A stretch of DNA of 64,000 bases, from the NCBI GenBank assembly GCA_022578605.1, contig MU394116.1:173104-237103 (forward strand), written 5' to 3'. This document shows, one piece after another, positions 24,293-34,700 of this stretch. A program made the translations under genes and the position numbers. The number at the start of each line of letters is the position of its first letter. Position 1 is the first letter of the stretch. Origin of the DNA: Camillea tinctor. Lineage: Eukaryota; Ascomycota; Sordariomycetes; Xylariales; Xylariaceae. The notes under the pieces were generated by a model. It was given only the letters and a program-made list of their open reading frames with translations, was not told where the DNA came from and made no database searches.

Positions 24293-24833
24293 GGGGGGGG
24301 GGGGGTTAAAATGTTTTAAAACAACAGTCAAATTTTAATAATAAGAAAAATGTGAAAGGTGTATCAATACTAGAAAGTATTGGTAAAATAAGTAAATGTT
24401 CGACTGCGGACGGCTTTATGAGAGTTACGGCTAAGGTTCAATCAAGTAATTGCCCCATGTAAATAAAAATTGGAAATTAAAACATCAAATACATATCTAA
24501 CGATAATCAAAATGCATAGTCCAAAATCAATATATGTAGATATATCAGGAGGATATTCCGTGTAATATGCAACTACTACGCAATCAGGCGGGGGACACTA
24601 ACATGAGGTTATTCCCAAATATGGAAGTTTCCACTTTTGGCCCCCTTTCAAAAGCGGGTCAGCGAATAGGAGGGGCGGGGTACTTAGTGACGGAGCCTGT
24701 GCCGCCGGAACCGTGCCGTGTAAAAGTCCTCAAGACCACGCCGCCCATCTTCATCTGACTCCCGGAAACCCATACTACTCTCCCAATCAAATGTCACAGC
24801 CGGCTTTCTCAACTAGTGGTTGGATTCGTTCTG
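24293..24833. promoter_or_regulatory. Shared divergent promoter of dehydrogenase and Zn2Cys6 regulator
   Basis: These 541 bp separate the two start codons. The arrangement fits a regulator controlling its neighbour, but I saw no clear pair of CGG half-sites at canonical spacing, so this is inference from layout only. Confidence 0.4.
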
Positions 24834-27530
24834 ATGTCTTCGCCTATCCCTCGCCGGCTACCCACCAGGGTGACTAAGGCTTGCCGTAGATGCCGTCGGA
24901 ATAAGAGCAGGGTATCCCTTCTTACCGTCCCCCCTTCCCTTTTCCCGGTAGACCATTGATAATTTACTGACTGACGCACATAGTGTGATTCCTTCCGTCC
25001 ATGTTCCCTGTGTTTACGAGCGGATGTGGATTGTGAAGCGGCGGAGGCCGATACCCCCCTGAATTCGATCCCACCAGTCGGTAACCAAAGTCAGGGGTTA
25101 AATATAAGAAAGTAGGCGCTCTATCTTCATCAATAGACTTGGCGACTGAGCTTATATTCTTTTGGGAATAAAGGAGGCCTCGGTCCAGAAGCGGATGTGA
25201 TGAACACTACTCACCACCTGTATCCCGAACAAGGCGAGTTTCGATCCATCCAGACACTAACAGGAGAGATGATATTGAGTCGCAGCCCCCGGCTACTGCA
25301 TGCACGGAGGCCTCCAATTCGTGGGCAACCGTAGACTATACCGAATCCGACTCAGCTATGGGCATTGCCCGGAAGGTATTAGTCCTTGTCCTTAAGATAT
25401 TTTGAACGTCACTTACCATGGGCGGATTCAATATAGATCTATAGGTTAGGAAGTCAGAGCATTGGTGATCATATGATTTCAGCTATTCCAGACGGAGGCA
25501 ATGGTATTTGGATGCCTGAAAGAAGACATAACGATAAGCGAGAGCCGATATCAGTGATACTTCGCAGCCGTTTTCCTGATCCGCAGCTGGTCAATTCGTT
25601 ATTGGAAGAGTACTTTGATGCTGTTCACTGCTTCTCCTTAGTGATATTCGAACCGAAATTTCGACAGCGTCTCGCGCCTATGCAAGATGGTCTTGCATAT
25701 CCTTCCGACGAATCTTTCTTAACTTTACTGTCGATGGTTCTATGCATGGCTGCTTGGTATCGCTCGAAGAGGACAAATCAAGATGACGCTAAGGAATGGT
25801 CTAGCACCCTGCTCAATGTTGTCGAGTCACGTTTAGTGAAGGTTATGGACAGGAGGTCGATTGCTGCTGTGCAGACCTGCATCTTATTGGGCTCGCATCA
25901 TCTGTATCACGGTAGACCAAACTTGTCGTTTGCACTTTTGGGTGCTACGATCAAAATCTCTCAGGCAATGGGACTTCATCGGAAGTCAGACAGTGGTGAC
26001 CCCCTCGAAGTTGAAGAGCGTAAACGAATCTGGTGGACAATATACACGTGGGATAGGTAAAACCCCCTCTTTTGGTGTTGTGGGAAATCCGCTAACCCTT
26101 GACCCTTCAGGTTCGCATCTATTTCATATGGGCGTCCCCTGAGTATAAATGATGAGGACTTTACCGTTGAAATGCCAAGTGATTTTCCCGAGTCACCATA
26201 TTTTGTCGAGCCCCCTGCTGAACAAAATGAAACGGGAATTCTCTACGCACCCTACCAGAGAGAGCTTAACCGGATGTATCTCATTGCATCCCCTGCTCTG
26301 AAGTACATTTTCGGCTCCCTTGCCATGCCAAACTCCAAAGAGCGGTTTAGACCCGACTTTTCTTCTCTAGTCAACGAGGCGACACAAAAGCTCGCAGCTT
26401 GGCGCCATCAACTTCCCCCACAATTGATGCTGGATCTTAACCAAGATTATGTACCTGAGACTAGTAGCTGGAGTAGTAGAGCACATGTTATACAGTCTCT
26501 TTCTCTTCAGTTAACGTTTGACAACATTATGATCGTGCTATATCGGCCATTTCTGTCCCGGAAAGTTGAACACTTATCCATGAACGGCTCGGTAACTCAC
26601 ACGCGAGCTAATAGTATTATCGAGTCATCAAACGGAAGTCAGGCAGAAACCATGTCATCTCAAGATAACAACATTTCTGTGCATGACCAGTTATCTCCAA
26701 TGAGCGAAGGGACAGCAAGCTTGGAGCACTGGTGGAATGCTGCGTTGAGAACAGCGCAGGTAACCGAGTTGCCCCAGCTCGCTCAGCTTGCTACGGACAG
26801 CCACTTAGTAGCGTTTATGGCTATAAACTTGTTCAATGCAGCTATAGTCCTGATATCCCTCGCGCTTTCTGATCCGCTCTCCGACAGAGCTCAGGGGGCG
26901 AAGCGACTGGTAACGAAGATTTTCCGATTACAGGAGATTTTAGGTCAACGATCGGCTCTGTCTCGCCAGAGTAGCGTCGTTCTCAAGAACCTGATATACT
27001 TGCTTCTCCGGCAGGAGGTGGAAGCCATGCTTGCTCCTGTGCCAACTCCAACTTCAAATACTCAGACCGGAGCACGTATCGCACCACGCCCCTTGGATTT
27101 GACTAATACCAGCCTTATGTCAGTAGGAGATACACTCCGGTTGCCCCTGGAGGCAACACTCAGCACATCAGATCACATCACTTCGGGTCAGAATTGGTCA
27201 AGTTTGAGCAAAGGTCAGCGTCTAAATCAGAGCCTGGCATCAGTTCAGAGAGGTAACAATGATTTCTTTTTCTTCTTCTTCTAGGCTTTATGTATCACTA
27301 ATTTTTCCAATACAGTATTCCCATCATTTCAAGATCAACTACTACAGCAGTCCAACGCTATGCCATCCCCTAGCAGTGGGCCTATGGAACAAGACTGTGC
27401 ATCTAGACTACCACCACAAGATCAACAACCATGGCAATCTCATATAGCACGACAAGATGTCAATGGTGAAGAGGAAGGAAATGATCTGTTCTGGCTCTGG
27501 GATGTCACCTGGGATACGGGCTATGCGTAA
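24834..27530 (+). CDS. Zn2Cys6 fungal transcription factor
   Basis: Six exons, 24834-24911, 24984-25111, 25174-25375, 25437-26056, 26111-27252 and 27316-27530, encode 794 residues. The zinc cluster spans the first intron: two cysteines of ACRRC in exon 1, then four in exon 2, giving the spacing CX2CX6CX5CX2CX6C. Downstream, ESDSAMGIARK, the middle region with LLEEYFDAVHCFS and the WWTIYTWDRFASISYGRPLSI segment identify the fungal_trans (fungal-specific transcription factor) domain. The splice sites bounding exon 3 on its 5' side (a GTAGGC donor with AAAG acceptor) are the least certain; the other junctions are standard and in phase. The C-terminus is acidic and aromatic (NDLFWLWDVTWD), typical of an activation region. 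Binds DNA in the nucleus; target genes are not known, the divergent dehydrogenase being the obvious candidate. Confidence 0.9.
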
Positions 27531-28431
27531 TGGACTCATAAACTAATTATGATAAACATAGCATGGAAGATAAATAGCAAGGTGGAGATATTGAGTCTTA
27601 TTAATTATCAAAAGATCTGTGTTCATAAGGCCATCGTGGTTGAGATCTTTAAAAGGGGGACATCACGTAAAACGCAACCCTGTGTTGGAATTTTTATTTG
27701 CGAACAGTTTAAGGCAGTTTCAATCACAAAAGAACATTTTGATTACCGAAAGACTAAAAATGCCATCAGAGTTGTCACTGTCGATAATCCGTGAACGGAT
27801 GTAGAATTCATGCTACTTTACTCCCAGCCCCAATCTCTCAGCTCCGGTCCACTTCACGCTGCAGCGCGCGGTATTCCGACGGATCGGTTCTAGTTGACAG
27901 CAGACTTCATTGCGCTCTTTTTCACGAGGTACGCGTATGCAGTAGACATATAATGCTTGACCTAGACCTCCAACTGATCTCTAGAGACGTGATGACTATT
28001 TTATTATAAGGAATATCCTAATCAGGATGAAGAGTTAAGATTCCAGTTCAATCCGGAGCTTCATTTTTTCCTCTTTTTCCTTTGAAGGCGCCCCAAGCGT
28101 TTCAAGGGAGTCCGTGCTTCCTTCTCTCTCCACTAATTAGGTATCGTGTCCTCACTGCCGTGCTAAGCTTGGGTAGTCCTTCGTAGGGTTTCGATTCCGG
28201 GCTTGTGGAGAAGATGGGTTGTTTCGACGAATCACATAATACGCACAAAATGAGTAAAATACGAACAAGAGACAGGCAAAACCGTTAAAAGCTATTTTTC
28301 TCTACAGCATAAGGGGAAAGACTGGAAGAAGTGCATTGCCGGTTATACGAGAAGACCAAAAAAAAAACTGTAAAAAAAAAGGGGGAAAAACTTGGTTGCA
28401 ATCCTAGTTTTCTAGGAAGCATCAGGAATTG
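27531..28431. other. Intergenic region downstream of the regulator
   Basis: No gene seen. The right end holds the tRNA 3' flank with its T-run terminators. Confidence 0.6.
28372..28390 (-). terminator. Pol III terminator T-runs
   Basis: Reading the minus strand past the tRNA 3' end, T5 (28386-28390) is followed by C5 and T9 (28372-28380). These are the first T-runs of four or more after the tRNA, about 42 nt beyond its end. Confidence 0.6.
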
Positions 28432-28570
28432 AGCCCGATGCGGGGGTCGAACCTGTGAACTCGTGTGTTAGCATGGGACAACAAACTTGCTGGAGGAGGA
28501 TTGGGATTAGCTACTAACCCGCAACCTTGAGATTAAGAGTCTCACGCTCTACCGATTGAGCTAACCGGGC
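28432..28570 (-). tRNA. tRNA-Lys(CUU) with a 66-nt insert in the T arm
   Basis: All cloverleaf parts are present on the minus strand. The acceptor stem pairs GCCCGGT with ATCGGGC, with one G-T pair. The D arm is GCTC/GAGC. The anticodon arm is TGAGA-CTCTTAA-TCTCA, giving anticodon CTT, with no intron at the usual 37/38 site. The T stem, however, is cut after GCGG by 66 nt (28453-28518). Removing them restores a perfect GCGGG-TTCGACC-CCCGC T arm and a 73-nt tRNA with a T discriminator. The A box lies at 28552-28563. The B box GGTTCGACCCC remains intact at 28443-28453, so Pol III transcription should still be possible. Confidence 0.85.
28453..28518 (-). other. Insert in tRNA-Lys with spliceosomal intron signals
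   Basis: The 66-nt segment begins GTTAGT and ends TTCACAG, and TGCTAACAC lies about 15 nt before the AG. These are the donor, branch and acceptor signals of the protein-gene introns in this window. Its length is also in the usual range. A repeated GGTT at both ends leaves four equivalent placements, only one of which gives GT-AG, so an insertion with a 4-bp duplication cannot be excluded. Confidence 0.6.
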
Positions 28571-29091
28571 CATGGAATGGCTGGTACCCTTAGTGGGTGG
28601 CAAAACCGTGGTCTATCAGTCTACTTACACCAGCAAGCTTTTCCAATTTTATGAAATTTTCTGATCAAAACCGTTTAGAGTGTGGTCATAATTTCAAGAG
28701 TTAAGATGGGAATTACCAGGAAGTTATTGTCCAAAGCGAAGTTATAAGTTTCCTAGATAGATTACTGGTGTTTGTCATGAATATTTCACAAGGCAAGTTT
28801 TTTTATATGCCGGCTGGGTTCCCATCATACACCATAGTATGTTGTGCGATGGCTAGGCTAGAGAGACTGGAAGAGCAAGGTATAACACACAAGGAGACGT
28901 CTTATATCACGGCGGGATCGATTGAGGAAGATACAAATACAGCCTCATATATATAAAGCTATATATAAGTGGTAACTCTATTAACAAATGTAGGGCTAGC
29001 ACTCAGGCCATACCATGTCCTTTTCATACATTCTAAGCTCATCATGACTGTCTTACACGCAGTGGGTATCTATTCGTCTTCGTAAATCCGT
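28571..29091. other. Intergenic region between tRNA-Lys and phosphate symporter 3' end
   Basis: No gene supported; a 62-codon open frame at 28768-28956 has no recognisable features. Confidence 0.6.
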
Positions 29092-31107
29092 TTAGCTAGT
29101 AAAATGAGGCGCATTGAGGAAGAGACCCATGAGGACTCCGCCAATCGTGCCGGCGATGGGAATGGTCATGATCCAAGAGAGTAGGAGGAGACCGACTCGC
29201 TGGAAATTAACAGCTTTGATGGTTCCGTTGCAGAGACCAACACCAACAGTGGCACCGGTGATGCACATGGAAGTCGATACGGGTAATGAGAACTGAGAGA
29301 ATACGAGAACTGTAATAGCAGCTCCCATCTCCATGGATGAACCTCTGCTAGGAGAGTGGTATGTAATCTTGTTACCCATGACTATTTTATACGAGTTAGA
29401 AAAATCAGGACATTACTAGTACATCATTGGTCAAGACTTACCCTTCATGATGTTGTATCCGTACGTGATAAGACCAAGGGAAATGGTTGCAGAAAGAACG
29501 GCAAGCTGCCAAATAGGAACGGGAGCCTTAGATGCAGCCGCATCGCCCGTGGACCAGGCCGTGTAGATGACAGCCCAAGGACCGACTGAGTTTCCAATAT
29601 CGTTGGCACCATGAGCAAACGATGCAGTGCAAGCAGTGATAATCTGGACAAAAGAGTACGTGTGTTCGACTTCGTTAGGGTACTTCTCTGCATGGGCATA
29701 TACACACTGCATACGCTCGCCTTCGGGGGTACCGGCGATACCAGACTGGGCGGCGTGAATGTCGTAGTGGAGACCATAAAGCAGCCCGCAGACAATCATA
29801 GCTGGGACGCGTTTTGCCATGATCACGAGGTTGTGCGTTTCATAGATTGCACCGGGACCCATTGGGTTGTCGCGGAGTGTACGCATAGCCCAGCCTAGAG
29901 GCCCGCGCTTCTTCAGAAGTTTTGCATGAAGTCTGTCCTCTCCCTCGGAAACTATGTCCTTATATGTAGCTTGTCTAGTCTCGTTCGTAACAAGCTTCTT
30001 CTCGTTTTCCTGGACGGTATTGGCGACGTTCTGCGTTGAATCGGATTCCACCAAGGATTCTGGCGAGCGGGTGGACGACACCTCCTCATGATCCTGGACC
30101 ACAGCATAGTCGGGGACGTCAGCCTTATCGCAGTCGGCCGGAGGAGGGCGCTTGAAAAGAAGAGGGCCTTGAATAAACATCCACCATTTGACGGTGTGAC
30201 TAGAAACGAAACTGTCAATATATTATCCGGACGGTATGATGAACAGGGTGAAAATTAAATGAGAAATGAAGAGAATTACGTACTCCTTCCTGATGACCTT
30301 CGAGTGCACATAGGGAACGAAGAACAAAGCCGACAGAAGGCAAAGACCGCCACCTGTGCCCATGGTCACAGCGGCAATATACCAGCCCGGCCTCTCCTTG
30401 AGGTTGAGGTTGGGCGATCCCTTATAGACGATTGATAGCGTACAAATAGTTCCGGCGATGAGGAAGAAGAACGGGGATGTCCAGACAGCCCACGGTACGG
30501 GATTCTTGCGCACATGCACAGTAAGCTTGATGAGCATAAATATGATGGCGCCGAATCCACCAGAGATCACAGGTGCCATGCCCAAGCCAGCGAAGATGGC
30601 ACCAAGACCCTTGCCGTTGTTCCAGCCCCATTGCACCTGAGAGGCACCGGCAGTCGCAACACCAACACCAGCAACCGCCGAGATGAGAGAGTATGTGGAG
30701 GAAACGTGAGCTGAGTGTCGCGTGCACCACATCACCCACGTAGACGCGGCAGCAAGCGCACAGGTAAACGCGAGCATCTGGACACCAGCATTATCGCGGA
30801 ATGCCTCGTTGGGGATAATGCCATTCTTGATGGTCTCGGCTGTTCGCGCACCAACCGTGATAGCTCCGAGCATCTCAAATATAGTACCGAATATCATCGC
30901 CTGTCTGTAGGTAATAGATCTTGAAGAAACACTGGTTGCCCAGGCGTTGGCCACATCATCTAATTCGTAATTGTAAGTAATCGAGCTTATATATAATAAA
31001 GAAACTCCATGATGAGTATATTACTTACTTGCACCATTGTTGTATGCGTCTAGCATGGCAAACAATGTGCCGATCACAAAGACATAGGTATATTCGTCGA
31101 GAGCCAT
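29092..31107 (-). CDS. pho89: Phosphate permease, PHO4/Pho89 family (Na+-phosphate symporter)
   Basis: Four exons, 31029-31107, 30284-30959, 29442-30199 and 29092-29381, encode 600 residues. Two copies of the family signature are present: GAND at residues 25-28 leading into VANAWATSVSSRSIT, and GANDIGNSVGPW at 449-460. Hydrophobic helices flank each copy, and a hydrophilic loop (about residues 270-365, rich in Glu, Asp, Ser and Thr) separates the two halves, the usual topology. The protein imports inorganic phosphate across the plasma membrane, coupled to sodium in characterised fungal members (Neurospora PHO-4, yeast Pho89). The first intron splits the first signature codon for codon in phase. 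Two CACGTG boxes upstream suggest phosphate-starvation control. Length agrees with the family. Confidence 0.95.
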
Positions 31108-31255
31108 TTTTGAAGGACTAAAAGGCTAAACGAGCTTCAGCTTATGGGTAAGCAGATGGACTCCTCCTGCGCTCGTGCTTAGTCTGGGAGAATTGAAAGA
31201 GTGGAAGTGCGACATAAATGCCTTTTATGTGCCTTCTACTAATCCTAGATAACTC

Positions 31256-31261
31256 CACGTG
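31256..31261. promoter_or_regulatory. CACGTG box, candidate NUC-1/Pho4 site (proximal)
   Basis: A CACGTG palindrome lies 149 bp upstream of the phosphate permease start codon. NUC-1 of Neurospora and Pho4 of yeast bind this hexamer at phosphate-starvation genes. Function here is inferred. Confidence 0.55.
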
Positions 31262-31727
31262 CCCACGGATGTTGCTCGAGGATGCTCATACGCCTCGAGA
31301 GTCCCTTACACCACACGATGGCCAGAGACCCTCCCGAGGTACTTTAGCACCGGGAGACGACAAAACGGCTGAAGAGACGACCTGCCCCATCGATATCTAG
31401 CCATGTCCTGCATATGCCACGTTCTCGACTGAACGGGTATGATTCGTGCATATAGACCTTTGAACGCCACATTTCTTACCAGCATTGAATGGTGTTAGTC
31501 GGGCGAGCGATTCGAAGTTCCAACTTGGCTTTGCCTGGCCGTCGTTGGGAAAGCCACCGAAAGAGAAGAGGCGACCGAGATATCGAACTTGGCAGCAGCT
31601 TGGCAAGCGCCTTTATATATACAAACGGACGTGAGGCTATGTGGGGATTTTCTTGTCGTTCGAGGATGAGGCTCTTGGCGGGTCTGGGCTGCATGGGAAG
31701 TACCGGCCTATGAGAACCTCAAACTCC

Positions 31728-31737
31728 CCCACGTGGG
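31728..31737. promoter_or_regulatory. CCCACGTGGG palindrome, candidate NUC-1/Pho4 site (distal)
   Basis: A ten-base perfect palindrome with the CACGTG core lies about 620 bp upstream of the phosphate permease start codon. Confidence 0.5.
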
Positions 31738-34700
31738 TGATGAGGTTGGTTCTTAATGGTGAAGCCCGAGCGACGCCTCGTCCGTTCCAACGCCCTGGTT
31801 TCGAGCCGGTGATGTGAGGATCGAGGGAAGGCGAGCTGGAAATTCCAGGTTTTCATCGATTCATTGTGTGATTGTGATCCCACTTCCCTGTGATCCATAT
31901 TCTAGAAAAAATTTATCGAGCGTGGAATACAGAAAAGAGCTATAAACCTGGAATATGGAGATTTCTGCCTTTCCCGCTACGAGAATAGCGCCGGCGATCC
32001 CAAGAGCGAAAGGAAGCTAGCACGGCGAGCAACACCAAGGCGCGGCGCGTGTATGATAGGCACTCAAGACAACATTTTCGTGGTTCTATACTACCAAAGT
32101 GAAACATATGAAATAGGCCAAGTTCTAAGCCTGAAACAAAGTCGAGTGAAGGTATATTTTGGCATTACATAATTATCATATATATTGCAGCGTGGGTTGA
32201 GGGAATCAAGTCTTAGTTCAGGGCGATCTCATATTAGCGCTTTGTTTCCAAGACTTACTTTTTGCTCACCTTCCTACAAGCTTCCATGGCATTCATGCTT
32301 TGCTGTAGCTTAGCAGTCCAAGCGGCGATGGTACCTGCATGCCCTTTTTTCCAATTTGACGATAAAACCAGAACCAAGAAAAATGAGCAACAAATTACAT
32401 TTAGATATGTATGTACGTCCTTGGTATAATACATGTAACCTAACCCAATATATTCCGAACGTGTTATACATGTATGCCTTTTTTTAACGTGCTTCACTCG
32501 ACTCTTGGTATATCTACTGGATAGCTTTTTCATAAGAAATAGACATTAAGGGCCTCTCTATTGTATCCAATGGAAACCCAGATTCATCGTTTTGCGTGTT
32601 TCCCTTTGTATTCATTATAGTGACGTTGAAGTGATCGTTATAATTTTCTTACGTTTCAAAAGTTCCAAGCTCAATCTTGGTCAACCTAAAACCTTTCAAT
32701 TCATTTATAGCCCTTACGGTCCTCGTACCCTTCAATGGCCCTAATAGGAGGAAATGTTCTAAACCGGTTGGGTGGTTGAGCCTGCGATCATTTCATCATA
32801 CGCGACTTTAAAATATCTATATTTAGATGTTTCAATCACTGGTATAAAGTGCCAAGTATCTTGTACAAGTTTCATAGGCTCTCACTCCTCCGTCGGATCA
32901 GCTACAGCATCACCACTATACAGCATCAACCTATTAGTCCGTGGTCATTGAGCACATATGACCAATCTTATAGTTTCACATTCAAGTCACCTTTTATAAA
33001 TAATCAATTGTTTCATACAAGCGGAACTGCCCAACTTCTTTGTGTGTACTGAATTTGTATAATATACCCTTAAATCGGAAGCTGTCATTATTTCATATAG
33101 CTTTAACATAAGAAGAGTTATGTTACAGCTTCATATAATGTATTGATTTATATCCTGTCCCTAGTTTCACCTTGATGGAACCCATAACATATTAATGCAT
33201 TGATATACACATATCCGGTGGGCAGACAGATTCATGACTGAGGTTTTGACGCGGTATACACCATGGGGTACCTGGCAAAACCATAAGTAATCACTATCTT
33301 CTCAAGATGTAAAACGAAACAGGAACTACTTGAATCACCTCATTTATAACATGCCACCTCGTAGTCTACCACACTACCAACATTAATATCAGTCTTCTTA
33401 GCTAACCCTACAACCTTCGGTAAATAGTAGATACCTGGGTAGTGAGCCAGTGAGGTTGACGTGATGGGTTTCAAGACGAAGCGATCATAAATAAATGTGA
33501 AATCCTTTACAATATATAACAGGATATAGTGTGTTGCCGAGCCTTGGTACAAGTAAAGCAGTCGCAAATACGTCTTAGAAGACAGATGTTGTTTCCAAAA
33601 AATGTCACATCAAGGAATCTAAGTCGCTACCAGAAGTTATCCGATTACAATATTTCCTACGACGAAGATAATCTTGTCACAGTGAGAATAGCTTTCTATC
33701 TAGTGTGAGCCACATCCATAATTTATAATGGCAGGTTTGCTTTAGCTTCTGTTGCATTTTTCGTAACTAGTATCATCTTCTTCATCTGCATATTTTGCTT
33801 GGAGCTCCTTTTCAAAGACAAGCTAAGCAAGATATTTCCAATCTAACGATACTTGATCAGCAAAAGTAACTCTCATAATTGTTTCCTATACAGAACCAAC
33901 CCCAATCACCAACCTAAAAGTTCCTCTTAGAATCCTACTCTAAGAAGATTCGCTATCATCGAGTCAATGAAAAACATTACTTGAAATTTAAAATGAGCGC
34001 TGAGGCTTTTGATCTTAATGATTGCAGCTGTGTCTATCCGTTTACTAATGGTATCATCTAGACATTCATTACATACACATCTCATCGCAGGCATATATAT
34101 TATCAAAGGTTTACGCTATTTTATGGAGTAGCGATCACTTTGTTATCTTAGTAAAATGAATATATTCAGTCCTATCGCTCAATGGATCAAATTCTAGTAA
34201 CTATTGATGTACTGTCAGGGCCACTCCTAGACCCCAAGGTCAAACATGATCCATAAGGACAAGTAGGCGTCTCTGAGGGCGGCGGCTCATAAAAGTATGA
34301 TGGACAACTAGATTTCCAACAGCTAGAAAGGTACCGGGCCTGGTGATAGCGGTGGTTTTCGCAAAGATTTCCTTCGCAGGTATGGTGCCGAGTCTGGCGA
34401 AGATCCGTTCCGTAGAGCCCTAGATGATGTTATAATTTAGAAACTCTCAAATGTCTGTTATGTGGAATATACTTGGGTTGTAGGAGTAATTTATTCCGAC
34501 AAACATAAATACACAAAATGACAACTATATAATTACTTGATAGTCTTCATTATTGTGATAAAACCACGTAGAACTAACTACATCTCCAGCACGACAACCT
34601 ATTTCCAGAAACAGAGACACATCATGGAGGTTGTTTTCTCTTTACTAGGTTCTTCGTGACATTAGACTTCGATTTATCAGGGCAAGTTTATTATGTATTA

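Noticed and set aside
23909..24331. Read-through open frame extending the dehydrogenase N-terminus into a different frame
   Set aside because: It reads through the 52-nt intron 24100-24151; splicing to the TTTATAG acceptor restores the conserved NLSF start of the fold.
32255..32533. Minus-strand open frame ending in an amphipathic stretch with KLQQSMNAMEAC
   Set aside because: Could be one exon, but no neighbouring exon, start or domain was found.
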